Position numbers and translations under genes: made by a program
The notes under the pieces: model-generated
What the model was told of the DNA's origin: nothing
Seen by the model: only the letters and a program-made list of their open reading frames with translations
Database searches by the model: none
From: UBA2040 sp041674745
GTDB taxonomy: Bacteria > Bacteroidota > Bacteroidia > Flavobacteriales_D > Crocinitomicaceae
Assembly: GCA_041674745.1 (NCBI GenBank)
Contig: JBAYVD010000005.1
Span: 169,952-233,951 of the forward strand
Direction of reading: 5' to 3'
DNA length: 64,000 bases
Shown here: in pieces, positions 55,380-63,912 of the stretch
Position numbering within the stretch: the first letter of the stretch is position 1
Layout: every line of letters starts with the position of its first letter

Positions 55380-55565
55380 ATTCGGTTCATGGATTAAATT
55401 TAGACTAATTAATCTTTGGTATTGATTTATTTACAGTTTTTTTTAAACTGTTGATTGCTCATATTGTATCCCTTTCATACTTCGTTAAAGAAGGAGGACG
55501 AAAATCAATTTTTCAATAATCAAGATTGCCATAAATGTGCTCGCTTTCAGGAGAATTAATATGGA
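55380..55565. other. Intergenic region upstream of the glycine-rich gene
   Basis: AT-rich, no ORF with support and no consensus -7 element in either direction. It should contain the promoter of the leftward T9SS gene. Confidence 0.4.
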
Positions 55566-55568
55566 AAC

Positions 55569-55605
55569 AAAAAACCTCCGTTCTTCACTTGAAGAACGGA
55601 GGTTT
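55569..55605 (-). terminator. Terminator of the membrane pyrophosphatase gene
   Basis: Perfect 15-bp stem: AAACCTCCGTTCTTC (55572-55586) with GAAGAACGGAGGTTT (55591-55605), tetraloop ACTT, and a T run on the minus strand (plus-strand A 55569-55574). 22 bp past the hppA stop. Confidence 0.93.
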
Positions 55606-55627
55606 CAATTTCCAGCGATTGAACCGC

Positions 55628-58171
55628 TTATTTCTTATCAGCTGCGCAGCAGGCACCTTTTTTGCCTTCTTTGCATTCTTCTGGCATTCCAACGAATTTA
55701 CCATCAGCGCCGTAATGTGCCATGCACATTTCTTTTTCTTCTGCTGTACAACCTTTTGCATCGCACATTTTAGCACATTCTTCTTTGCTCATTTTAGCAC
55801 ATTCACGCATGTCGCAACCTCCAATCATGTATTTTCCTTCGTGGTGTGGTGTGCAGGCTTTCATATCGCCTTCGCATTTTCCAGCACATGCTTTCATTTG
55901 TTCTGGAGTACATGTTCCTGGACACGCTTTTTTGTCGCCGTGGCATTCTGTTTGTTCACCACAAGCTGCTCCTTTTGAATTACCACCTTCGTGACCTTGA
56001 CCCAAAATTGGTGCGATAACCAAACCAATCAAACAAGTTAATTTAATCAAGATGTTCATGGATGGACCTGAAGTATCTTTGAATGGATCACCAACTGTAT
56101 CACCTGTTACGGCCGCTTTGTGTGCATCCGAACCTTTGAACGTCATTTCACCGTTGATTTCAACACCTGCTTCGAAAGATTTTTTAGCATTGTCCCAAGC
56201 TCCACCTGCATTGTTTTGGAACACCGCCCAAAGAACACCCGAAACCGTAACACCCGCCATATAACCTCCTAACATTTCAGCAATCATTTGATTGTCTGAA
56301 CCGTATACCAATTTACCCAACAATACAATCGCAATTGGGAATCCAATCGTCAAGATACCTGGCAACATCATTTCGCGCAAAGCTGCTTTTGTAGAAATAT
56401 CCACACATTTCGCGTAATCTGGTTTACCCGTTCCTTCCATAATTCCTGGAATTTCTTTGAACTGACGTCGAACTTCGTATACCATATCCATGGCTGCTTT
56501 ACCTACTGAATTCATAGCCAAAGCCGAGAACACTACTGGAATCATACCACCGACAAACAACATCGCCAAAACCGGTGCTTTGAAGATATTAATTCCATCA
56601 ATCCCTGTGAAAGTAACGTATGCTGCAAACAAGGCCAAAGAAGTCAAGGCAGCAGAAGCAATCGCAAATCCTTTCCCTGTAGCTGCCGTTGTGTTACCTA
56701 CTGAATCCAAAATATCTGTACGTTGACGAACTACAGGTTCTTGCTCACTCATTTCAGCGATACCACCAGCGTTATCCGAAATCGGTCCAAATGCATCAAT
56801 TGCCAATTGCATAGCCGTTGTTGCCATCATTGCAGAAGCAGCCAGAGCTACACCGTAGAAACCTGCACAAGCGTAAGACGCCCAAATTGCACCAGCAAAC
56901 AACAACACTGTTGGGAAAGTAGAAATCATCCCTGTAGCCAAACCAGCAATTACGTTCGTTCCTGCTCCTGTAGAAGATTTTTGAACGATTTTCAAAACTG
57001 GTTTTGTTCCCAATCCTGTGTAATATTCTGTAACTGATGAAATAACACCACCAACGGTCAAACCAATAATCGTTGCGTAGAATACACGCATCGAAGAAAT
57101 ATCTTTGATTCCTTCACCGAAGAAGGTCATTTTCATGGTTTCTGGCAACATGTATTTTACCAAAACGAAACATGAAATAGCTGTCAAACCAATAGAAATC
57201 CAGTTTCCTAAGTTCAAAGCGCCTTGTACTTGTTTTTCTTTTGCATCGTTGCTTGTAATTTTCACGACCAATGTTCCAATGATCGAGAACAAAATTCCAA
57301 AACCGGCAATGGCCATTGGCAACAAGATGGGCCCGATTCCACCGAAAGCATCGGTGATCATTCCACCCATGTCTTTGATTACATAGTTACCCAAAACCAT
57401 CGCTGCCAATACTGTTGCAACATATGAACCGAACAAATCGGCACCCATACCGGCAACATCACCAACGTTATCACCAACGTTATCTGCAATGGTTGCAGGA
57501 TTACGAGGATCATCTTCTGGTATTCCAGCTTCCACTTTACCCACTAAATCCGCACCAACGTCAGCCGCTTTGGTATAAATACCACCACCAACACGGGCAA
57601 ACAAAGCGATGGATTCAGCCCCTAATGAGAAACCAGCCAATGTTTCCAAAACGATTGTCATTTTGTCTGTTCCATCAGCTCCCCAAGCTCCACCCATAAA
57701 GAAGTGGTAGAAGAATATGAAGAAGGTTGTTAAACCCAAAACAGCCAAACCAGCTACACCAAGACCCATTACAGTACCTCCGCCGAAAGAAACTTTCAAA
57801 GCTTGTGGTAAACTAGTACGAGCTGCTTGCGTAGTACGAACGTTTGTTTTCGTCGCAATTTTCATCCCCATGTTTCCTGCCAATGCAGAAAAGAAAGCAC
57901 CAAAAATAAATGCCACAACAATCAATATACTTGTTGTAGGTACAATAAAAGAAATTCCAGCAAGCACAACACTCGCTCCCACTACGAAAATCGCTAACAA
58001 TCGGTACTCTGCTTTCAAGAAAGCCAAAGCTCCTTCGTAGATATAATCCGAAATTTCTTTCATTTTACCGTCACCGGCATCTTGCTTCAATACCCAAGCT
58101 CTCTTATACCACATGAACAACAATCCTATGATTGCCATAACGATGGGTACATAAATCATCAATGAATTCAT
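55628..58171 (-). CDS. hppA: Membrane-bound ion-translocating pyrophosphatase with cysteine-rich C-terminal extension
   Basis: 847 residues. Residues 1-724 are a normal membrane pyrophosphatase (about 16 helices) that couples PPi hydrolysis to H+ or Na+ pumping; active-site block DVGADLVGKVEAGIPEDDPRNP and DNVGDNVGDVAGMGADL. The segment GNTTAATGKGFA has Ala and Gly where K+-independent enzymes have Lys and Thr, so it is probably K+-dependent. Ion specificity is not decided from sequence. The last 123 residues (55628-55999) are an extra, hydrophilic tail with 16 Cys, many in CxxxC pairs (CPGTC, CAGKC, CAKMC), plus His and Lys. The reading frame is continuous. In known structures both termini face the periplasm, so the tail should too. 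Confidence 0.93.
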   Translation of the reverse strand: MNSLMIYVPIVMAIIGLLFMWYKRAWVLKQDAGDGKMKEISDYIYEGALAFLKAEYRLLAIFVVGASVVLAGISFIVPTTSILIVVAFIFGAFFSALAGNMGMKIATKTNVRTTQAARTSLPQALKVSFGGGTVMGLGVAGLAVLGLTTFFIFFYHFFMGGAWGADGTDKMTIVLETLAGFSLGAESIALFARVGGGIYTKAADVGADLVGKVEAGIPEDDPRNPATIADNVGDNVGDVAGMGADLFGSYVATVLAAMVLGNYVIKDMGGMITDAFGGIGPILLPMAIAGFGILFSIIGTLVVKITSNDAKEKQVQGALNLGNWISIGLTAISCFVLVKYMLPETMKMTFFGEGIKDISSMRVFYATIIGLTVGGVISSVTEYYTGLGTKPVLKIVQKSSTGAGTNVIAGLATGMISTFPTVLLFAGAIWASYACAGFYGVALAASAMMATTAMQLAIDAFGPISDNAGGIAEMSEQEPVVRQRTDILDSVGNTTAATGKGFAIASAALTSLALFAAYVTFTGIDGINIFKAPVLAMLFVGGMIPVVFSALAMNSVGKAAMDMVYEVRRQFKEIPGIMEGTGKPDYAKCVDISTKAALREMMLPGILTIGFPIAIVLLGKLVYGSDNQMIAEMLGGYMAGVTVSGVLWAVFQNNAGGAWDNAKKSFEAGVEINGEMTFKGSDAHKAAVTGDTVGDPFKDTSGPSMNILIKLTCLIGLVIAPILGQGHEGGNSKGAACGEQTECHGDKKACPGTCTPEQMKACAGKCEGDMKACTPHHEGKYMIGGCDMRECAKMSKEECAKMCDAKGCTAEEKEMCMAHYGADGKFVGMPEECKEGKKGACCAADKK

Positions 58172-58207
58172 AATTCTATTCTATAGTTTAATAAAAATTT
58201 CTGCGTG

Positions 58208-58238
58208 CAAAAGTAGAAGTATACAACTACATAAGCAA
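58208..58238 (-). promoter_or_regulatory. Promoter of hppA: -33 TTG and -7 TACTTTTG
   Basis: Minus strand: TTG (58238-58236), a 20-nt spacer and TACTTTTG (58215-58208), 36 bp before the ATG. Good match to the Bacteroidota promoter. Confidence 0.55.
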
Positions 58239-58343
58239 GCTAACCAAGTAATTAATGCTCTTCTACTGCATTTTTAGCTTTTGGGTTACATTCTGCATCA
58301 TTTCCTGTTCCTATTTTACAGCGAGCGTAGCTTTTCAAACAGG

Positions 58344-58640
58344 CTATAGGGAAGATTTTACCTTTTGTTCAAGCGTCCGCAAATCCATTCCACCTGCTTG
58401 TTTCCACACCATTTTGCCTTTTTTAAATAGCATAAAGGTGGGTACACTTCTTATTTTGTACAATTCAGCTGCATGCTGGTTTTTGTCGATGTCCACTTTC
58501 AAAACCGTCAACTGGTTGCCCATTTTTGTTTTTAGTTGATCAACAATGGGCGACATCGTTTTACAAGGACCACACCAAGTAGCGAAAAAATCAACCAAGG
58601 TAGGCTTGTCAGATTTGATAATATCCTGAAATTTGCTCAT
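58344..58640 (-). CDS. trxA: Thioredoxin
   Basis: 98-residue thioredoxin with the active site WCGPC (Trp22, Cys23, Cys26) in VDFFATWCGPCKTM and the cis-Pro in RSVPTFMLFKKG. A general disulfide reductase and the likely electron donor for Tpx. It has no signal peptide, so it is cytosolic. A -7 element TACTTTTG ends four bases before its ATG. Downstream, 58182-58343 holds no clear hairpin. Confidence 0.95.
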   Translation of the reverse strand: MSKFQDIIKSDKPTLVDFFATWCGPCKTMSPIVDQLKTKMGNQLTVLKVDIDKNQHAAELYKIRSVPTFMLFKKGKMVWKQAGGMDLRTLEQKVKSSL

Positions 58641-58644
58641 AATT

Positions 58645-58652
58645 CAAAAGTA
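58645..58652 (-). promoter_or_regulatory. -7 element TACTTTTG adjacent to the trxA start
   Basis: Minus-strand TACTTTTG matches TAnnTTTG, with its G four bases before the ATG at 58640; suggests a leaderless transcript, as for ygiQ. Confidence 0.45.
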
Positions 58653-58750
58653 GGTCTTTCCTCCCAATAATGGTTCTTTTGAATCGAAACGAATAAGCGA
58701 AAAATTGATAAAAATATTTTAACAAAAACCACTCAGAATGTTCGAATACT

Positions 58751-58758
58751 TATATTTG
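58751..58758 (+). promoter_or_regulatory. -7 element TATATTTG of the saccharopine dehydrogenase-family gene
   Basis: Matches TAnnTTTG, 17 bp before the ATG at 58776. Confidence 0.5.
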
Positions 58759-58775
58759 CCCAACGAAATTTTCCT

Positions 58776-60113
58776 ATGAAAAATATATTACTCCTTGGCG
58801 CTGGTTTATCGTCTTCTTCCATTATCCGGTATTTATTGGAACATTCCTCGGAAATGGATTTAGAGCTGGTGGTGGTTGATCAAAATAAGGAATTGATTCT
58901 CACCAAAACCAAAAATCATCCTCGCTCCAAAGCAATAACAATCAATGCGTTGGACGCCAACGAGCGAAAACCCTTCATAGTAGCAGCTGATTTGGTTATC
59001 AGCATGTTACCGGCCCGCTTTCATAGTGAAATTGCCAAAGATTGCATCGCGAACAAAAAAAATCTCATCACTCCATCCTACATTTCTGAAGAAATCAAAG
59101 CAATGGATGAAGAAGCCAAAGAGGCTGGAATCATTATCATGAATGAAATTGGTGTGGATCCTGGAATCGATCACATGAGTGCGATGGCAATAATTCATGC
59201 CATCAAAGACAAAGGTGGAAAAATGCACAGTTTCAAATCATTTTGTGGAGGACTAGTTGCTCCCGAATTTGACAACAACCCATGGCATTACAAATTTACT
59301 TGGAATCCGCGGAATGTTGTGTTAGCCGGACAAGGCGGCGCCTCTTGCTTTATTGAGGAAAACCAATACAAGTATATTCCTTATCCACGTTTGTTCAAGC
59401 GTTTGGATCCCGTTTCTATCGAAGGTTTTGGTGATTTTGAAGCATACGCCAACCGTGATTCATTGAAATATCGTTCGATTTACGGTTTGGATGGAATTCC
59501 CACCATTTACCGTGGAACTTTAAGACGTCCGAGCTATTCAGACGCCTGGAGTAAAATCATTGATTTAGGTTTGACGGATGACAATTACAGCATGGATCAG
59601 TCCGAAAAACTGACACCGCGTCAATTCCTGAATGCTTTTTTACCGTATCACCCTACTCGATTGGTAGAGGATAAATTGAAAGATTTTTTGGGTGAGGATA
59701 ACTCCAACATGTATGCGAAATTTGAATTCCTAGACTTCTTTGTTGACGAAAATCCAATGGGCATTGTAAATGCTACACCGGCTCAATTGCTTCAAGAAAT
59801 ACTAGTGCGCAAAATGAGTTTGAGTCCAGGAGACAAAGATATGTTGGTGATGTATCATGAATTTGTATACGAATTAAACAGCGAAAAGCACCGAATTACG
59901 TCTCACATGGTCAACATCGGAGAAGATCAAGTGTATACTTCCATGAGCAACACGGTTGGATTGCCTGTTGCAATTTGTGCGAAAATGATTCTGTCTGGTG
60001 AAATCTCGTTGAAAGGAGTTCAAATGCCCATCAAACCAGAGATTTATGTGCCGATTCTAAAAGAATTAGCCAGTTTAGGTATTTCCTTTTCAGAAAAGGA
60101 GGAAACCCTTTAA
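58776..60113 (+). CDS. Saccharopine dehydrogenase (reductase) family protein, probably lysine catabolism
   Basis: 445 residues. A Rossmann start MKNILLLGAGLSSSS with an NAD(P)-binding loop is followed by LVISMLPARFHSEIAKDCI and IIMNEIGVDPGIDHMSAM, which is the saccharopine dehydrogenase (Lys9/LKR-SDH) signature. It would cleave or form saccharopine between lysine and aminoadipate semialdehyde. The aldehyde dehydrogenase at 62121, 2 kb on, would oxidise that semialdehyde. Homologues in Flavobacteriales are often annotated as saccharopine dehydrogenase. Stop is 3 bp from the convergent lipoprotein gene. Confidence 0.88.
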   Translation: MKNILLLGAGLSSSSIIRYLLEHSSEMDLELVVVDQNKELILTKTKNHPRSKAITINALDANERKPFIVAADLVISMLPARFHSEIAKDCIANKKNLITPSYISEEIKAMDEEAKEAGIIIMNEIGVDPGIDHMSAMAIIHAIKDKGGKMHSFKSFCGGLVAPEFDNNPWHYKFTWNPRNVVLAGQGGASCFIEENQYKYIPYPRLFKRLDPVSIEGFGDFEAYANRDSLKYRSIYGLDGIPTIYRGTLRRPSYSDAWSKIIDLGLTDDNYSMDQSEKLTPRQFLNAFLPYHPTRLVEDKLKDFLGEDNSNMYAKFEFLDFFVDENPMGIVNATPAQLLQEILVRKMSLSPGDKDMLVMYHEFVYELNSEKHRITSHMVNIGEDQVYTSMSNTVGLPVAICAKMILSGEISLKGVQMPIKPEIYVPILKELASLGISFSEKEETL

Positions 60114-60116
60114 AGG

Positions 60117-60647
60117 CTATTGGCGAATTGGTCCCTTGTATTTTAAACAAGGGTGTGAACCGGTATTGCAATTGAGATGATACGCCAAATTCAAGGTTGT
60201 ATCGGAATTGACCTCAAAGACAAAATCGGGATTTTCTTTCCAAGCTAAAAAGCATTCTTTGTCTTTGTATTCGAAGTCTTTACCTAAATCCGGTGATTCT
60301 GCTTTTACAAACTCTTCAAAGCTGAGTAATTTGGATGGTTTCCAGAGTTGGTATTTTCCTGCAGGAAGTTCGAATGTCAACAAACCCGAATTGTCCGTGG
60401 TAACCATTTTAATTTCTTTTCCTCTGGTATCGTCCTCATTTTGGATGAACAAGACCAAGGAATAATTCGGTAACACTTCCATTTTTGGATTTTGCATATC
60501 CGGAGTAGGCGCAGCGCCACCACAGTAGGGTTTTGCATTTGAAACCGTGATACGAACCAATTTGGCGTTTTTCCCAAGACTCTTCTGCGTTGCGCAAGAA
60601 AATATCAAGGCCAAAAAAACCAGAAATAATCCGTTTCTAAAAACCAT
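60117..60647 (-). CDS. Hypothetical lipoprotein, 176 aa
   Basis: From the ATG at 60647, MVFRNGLFLVFLALIFSC is a lipoprotein signal with the lipobox Cys at 18; the longer ATG at 60698 would bury it. The mature part contains PYCGGAAPTPDMQNP and a small beta-sandwich (SGLLTFELPAGKYQLWKPSKL) like carboxypeptidase-regulatory folds, plus Cys pairs near the end (CNTGSHPCL). It overlaps the end of the antiporter gene by 11 bp on the same strand, so they are cotranscribed. Function unknown. Confidence 0.75.
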   Translation of the reverse strand: MVFRNGLFLVFLALIFSCATQKSLGKNAKLVRITVSNAKPYCGGAAPTPDMQNPKMEVLPNYSLVLFIQNEDDTRGKEIKMVTTDNSGLLTFELPAGKYQLWKPSKLLSFEEFVKAESPDLGKDFEYKDKECFLAWKENPDFVFEVNSDTTLNLAYHLNCNTGSHPCLKYKGPIRQ

Positions 60648-61950
60648 CAAAATCTCTTTTTTCCACATTTTCTTCAATTCTTTTGCGATAAATTTCATTC
60701 ATATCTTCTTCCTCCGAATCCGTTTTCACCAGCGGCAAACGATTGAAAAGTACATCTGTTACTTTTTCGCCTTGGTAGGTGATTAGTCCGATGGTCATAA
60801 TAACACTTGTAATAATGATCGGATACAAAAGCAAACCAGCATCAAAACCAGGTATGTTGATTCGTTCATCCTTGAGAATTACGAAAAACAATAAAACCGT
60901 TATCAAACCTCTAGGTGCAATGAACAATTCCGGGAAAATGTGCTTTGGCGCAATAAATCGCAAAGCCAAAAAACGAATTCCATATAAAATCGCTACAATA
61001 ACTACGCCATTTACTGCAACGCGCCAATCGTATAAAGAGGTAAGCGTAATAGAAATCCCAAATAAGACGAAGAAAAACGTACGTACCAAAAATGCCGACT
61101 CCAATGTCAAGTTATGAAAATCATGCAGAATGGGCTTTACAGCTTCACGGTCAAAGTATTTGGAAAGTCTGCCGGCGAAGAAGACATCCGTATTGTTGAG
61201 CACCAGCCCAAACGCCAAAATGGTCAACAAAGAAGACAAGTGGAAAAATTTACCTGCCGCAAACATTAACATCAACACCCCAATAATCAAAAACAGTTTG
61301 ACCTGCATTTTTAAGTGCTGAAAAATGTACACTAAACCGTAGGCTACAATCACTGACATAAAAATCGTTATTGCCAAATTGGAAACAATTCCTCCAAACG
61401 TGGTTCCTACGCCTGAAGTTTCTTCGCCCAACATGAAATAGAAAACCATAATTCCTAAAATATCCGAGAAGGTACTGTCGTATACCATAAATTCGCGTTT
61501 GGAGCCTGTTAAAGCACCAACACTGGGAATAATAATCGCACTGGACATGATACTCAGCGGAACCGCATATATACAACAGGTGTAGAAATCTGAACCGGGA
61601 AAAATATAATAAAATAAAGTTCCAATCGCCAAAATGGAACAGGTTAACGAAACGGAGGCAACGCCAAAAGATTGCCAGAGCAAACCGGCTTTTCTTCGTT
61701 CTAATTTCAGATCCAAGGCTGCCTCCAAAACAATCATGACCAAACCAACATTTCCCAAAATTTCCAACAACAAATCAATCCCCAAATCTTTGTCGCGTAA
61801 AGACGTCATGTTCATGACCAATTTGATGGAAATGCCCAAAATTATCAGCATTAGGACACTCGGAATGTTGGTTTTTTTCGAAAGAATATTGAAAAAAAAG
61901 CTCAAAATGATAACACTCGAGCAGGCTATTATTAACAAGTATGGATTCAT
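60637..61950 (-). CDS. Cation/proton antiporter (CPA1-like, NhaP-type)
   Basis: 437 residues from the ATG at 61950 (an ATG 10 codons upstream overlaps the promoter element). About 12 membrane helices, with the sodium/hydrogen exchanger signature in the central helices (MSSAIIIPSVGALTG, FMVYDSTFSDILGIMVFYF) and a short cytosolic tail (VKTDSEEEDMNEIYRK). Exchanges Na+ or K+ for H+ across the inner membrane; ion not assignable from sequence. A -7 element TATATTTG lies just upstream at 61985-61978. Confidence 0.9.
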   Translation of the reverse strand: MNPYLLIIACSSVIILSFFFNILSKKTNIPSVLMLIILGISIKLVMNMTSLRDKDLGIDLLLEILGNVGLVMIVLEAALDLKLERRKAGLLWQSFGVASVSLTCSILAIGTLFYYIFPGSDFYTCCIYAVPLSIMSSAIIIPSVGALTGSKREFMVYDSTFSDILGIMVFYFMLGEETSGVGTTFGGIVSNLAITIFMSVIVAYGLVYIFQHLKMQVKLFLIIGVLMLMFAAGKFFHLSSLLTILAFGLVLNNTDVFFAGRLSKYFDREAVKPILHDFHNLTLESAFLVRTFFFVLFGISITLTSLYDWRVAVNGVVIVAILYGIRFLALRFIAPKHIFPELFIAPRGLITVLLFFVILKDERINIPGFDAGLLLYPIIITSVIMTIGLITYQGEKVTDVLFNRLPLVKTDSEEEDMNEIYRKRIEENVEKRDFDGF

Positions 61951-61977
61951 TCCGTCGGATTCGATTAAAGAGTCAAT

Positions 61978-61985
61978 CAAATATA
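61978..61985 (-). promoter_or_regulatory. -7 element TATATTTG of the antiporter gene
   Basis: Minus-strand TATATTTG matches TAnnTTTG, 28 bp before the preferred ATG. It also argues against the upstream ATG at 61980, which lies inside the element. Confidence 0.5.
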
Positions 61986-62120
61986 CTAAAAGTTTTCACT
62001 TGGCATCCTTCGGTCCTGCAACATAGGTTGCACAAACGAAGGATTCACCACCAATAAATTCGCTAAACTGATAGAAATAATTTAACTTTACGGCATTAAA
62101 CCAAAGAGAAAATTAACAAC

Positions 62121-63680
62121 ATGTCAGATACAGCAACCAGCACATTTCAAATTGAAAGTGTATTAAAAACGTTGGGCGTTGAAGCCTTGAACAACGGAGC
62201 TTCCACTGGAAATCATTGGATGGAAACGAGCGGTGAAACCATCACCTCGATTTCACCAGTAGATGGAAAAGCCATTGGAGCCGTGCGTAGCGCACAACTA
62301 AGCGATTACGAAGCGGTTGTTAAAAAAGCACAAGAAGCATTTGTTACTTGGCGAAAAAAACCCGCACCTCATCGCGGGGAAGTGGTTCGTCAGTTGGCAG
62401 AAAAACTGCGTTTGTACAAAAATGAATTGGGTCAATTGGTTTCTTACGAAATGGGAAAATCATTGCAAGAAGGATTGGGTGAAGTGCAAGAAATGATTGA
62501 TATCTGTGATTTCGCAGTGGGTTTATCTCGTCAATTGTACGGTTTGACGATGCATTCAGAACGTCCTGACCACCGTATGTACGAGCAATACCATCCATTG
62601 GGAATTGTGGGCATTATTTCTGCTTTCAATTTCCCAGTAGCCGTTTGGAACTGGAATACGGCTTTGGCTTGGGTTTGTGGAGATGTTTGCATTTGGAAAC
62701 CATCCGAAAAAGCGCCTTTGACGGCAATTGCTTGTCAGAAAATTACGCAAGAAGTTTTCGCCGCAAACGGTGTTCCTGAAGGTGTTTCCAACTTGATTAT
62801 CGGTGGAGCAGAATTAGGAAAAACGATGGCAGAAGATACGCGTGTTCCATTGATTTCAGCAACAGGATCTACTCGCATGGGGAAATCAGTTGGTGCAGCC
62901 GTAGGTGCTCGTTTGGGGAAATCTTTGTTAGAATTAGGCGGAAACAACGCTATCATCATTACGCCAACGGCTGATTTACCGATGGTAATTCCAGGTGCGG
63001 TATTTGGTGCTGTGGGAACAGGTGGACAACGCTGTACTTCCACGCGTCGATTGATCATTCACGACTCTATCTATGAAAAAGTGAAAGAATCATTGGTGAA
63101 AGCATACGGTCAATTGAAAATCGGAAATCCTTTGGACGAAAACAATCACGTTGGTCCTGTTATTGATAAAGCGGCAGTCGACATGTATTTGAAAGCGTTG
63201 GAAGATGTTCAAGCAGAAGGTGGGAAAATATTAGTTACCGGAGGCGTTCTAGAAGGACCTGGTTACGAAAGCGGATGCTACGTAAAACCAGCCATCGTTG
63301 AAGCAGATAACAACTTCAAAATGGTTCAGCACGAAACATTTGCTCCGATTTTGTACATCATGAGTTATTCTGGTGACGTTTACAATGCAATTGAAATGCA
63401 AAACAATGTTCCTCAAGGCTTATCTTCTGCGATTATGACCAACAACATCAAAGAATCGGAAGCATTTTTAGCTTGCGGTGGTTCTGATTGTGGAATTGCT
63501 AACGTGAACATTGGCACTTCTGGAGCCGAAATCGGCGGAGCTTTCGGTGGAGAAAAAGAAACCGGTGGTGGTCGTGAATCTGGTTCCGATGCTTGGAAAG
63601 TCTACATGAGAAGACAAACAAACACCATCAATTACGGGAATAGTTTGCCTTTGGCACAAGGGATTAAGTTTACGATATAG
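62121..63680 (+). CDS. Aldehyde dehydrogenase, ALDH7-type (alpha-aminoadipic semialdehyde dehydrogenase-like)
   Basis: 519 residues. NAD-binding and catalytic motifs: PLGIVGIISAFNFPVAVWNW, the Glu in KSLLELGGNN (about 270), and the Cys (about 304) in GTGGQRCTSTRRL, which is the ALDH7/AASADH form. The EKETGGGRESGSDAWKVYMRR C-terminus is also ALDH7-like. Likely oxidises aminoadipate semialdehyde (piperideine-6-carboxylate), completing lysine breakdown with the saccharopine dehydrogenase-family enzyme. A near-consensus -7 element TAACTTTA is at 62083-62090. A terminator-like hairpin follows at 63760-63788 within the first copy of the repeat. Confidence 0.92.
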   Translation: MSDTATSTFQIESVLKTLGVEALNNGASTGNHWMETSGETITSISPVDGKAIGAVRSAQLSDYEAVVKKAQEAFVTWRKKPAPHRGEVVRQLAEKLRLYKNELGQLVSYEMGKSLQEGLGEVQEMIDICDFAVGLSRQLYGLTMHSERPDHRMYEQYHPLGIVGIISAFNFPVAVWNWNTALAWVCGDVCIWKPSEKAPLTAIACQKITQEVFAANGVPEGVSNLIIGGAELGKTMAEDTRVPLISATGSTRMGKSVGAAVGARLGKSLLELGGNNAIIITPTADLPMVIPGAVFGAVGTGGQRCTSTRRLIIHDSIYEKVKESLVKAYGQLKIGNPLDENNHVGPVIDKAAVDMYLKALEDVQAEGGKILVTGGVLEGPGYESGCYVKPAIVEADNNFKMVQHETFAPILYIMSYSGDVYNAIEMQNNVPQGLSSAIMTNNIKESEAFLACGGSDCGIANVNIGTSGAEIGGAFGGEKETGGGRESGSDAWKVYMRRQTNTINYGNSLPLAQGIKFTI

Positions 63681-63759
63681 AAAGTTACAAGTTGCTAGTT
63701 CTTGCTGCGCAATTCAAAGTGGCAAGTTCTGGGCGCTTAGTGTAATTAATATTGAAAAG

Positions 63760-63788
63760 AAGGGATTCTCGGTTGAGGGTCTCTTTTT
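63760..63788 (+). terminator. Terminator-like hairpin after the aldehyde dehydrogenase, in repeat unit 1
   Basis: AAGGGATTCTC (63760-63770) pairs with GAGGGTCTCTT (63775-63785), with three G-T wobbles and tetraloop GGTT; T run to 63788. Placed 80 bp after the aldehyde dehydrogenase stop. Confidence 0.7.
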
Positions 63789-63883
63789 GTTTTGGAAAGT
63801 TTTAAAAGTTGCGAGTTGCAAGTTCTTGCTGCGCAATTCAGAGTTGCAAGTTCTGGGTGCTTATGGTAATAAATATAAAAACG

Positions 63884-63912
63884 AAGGGATTCTCGGTTGA
63901 GGGTCTCTTTTT
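63884..63912 (+). terminator. Second copy of the terminator-like hairpin, in repeat unit 2
   Basis: Same stem-loop and T run as at 63760-63788, exactly 124 bp later. Functional value uncertain because it is part of the repeat. Confidence 0.55.

Noticed and set aside
55535..55978. Plus-strand frame of 147 codons opposite the pyrophosphatase tail
   Set aside because: Antisense to the Cys-rich tail; Phe/His/Ala/Cys-rich reverse translation with no start context or family, so it does not explain the tail.
57415..57699. Several short frames opposite hppA
   Set aside because: Strand shadows of hppA without ribosome-binding context or recognised domains.
58255..58539. Plus-strand frame of 94 codons over the trxA end
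   Set aside because: Overlaps trxA, which has WCGPC and family length; the alternative reading has no motif.
60108..60117. CCTTTAAAGG palindrome between convergent stops
   Set aside because: Ten bases with no loop or T run; insufficient to call a terminator.
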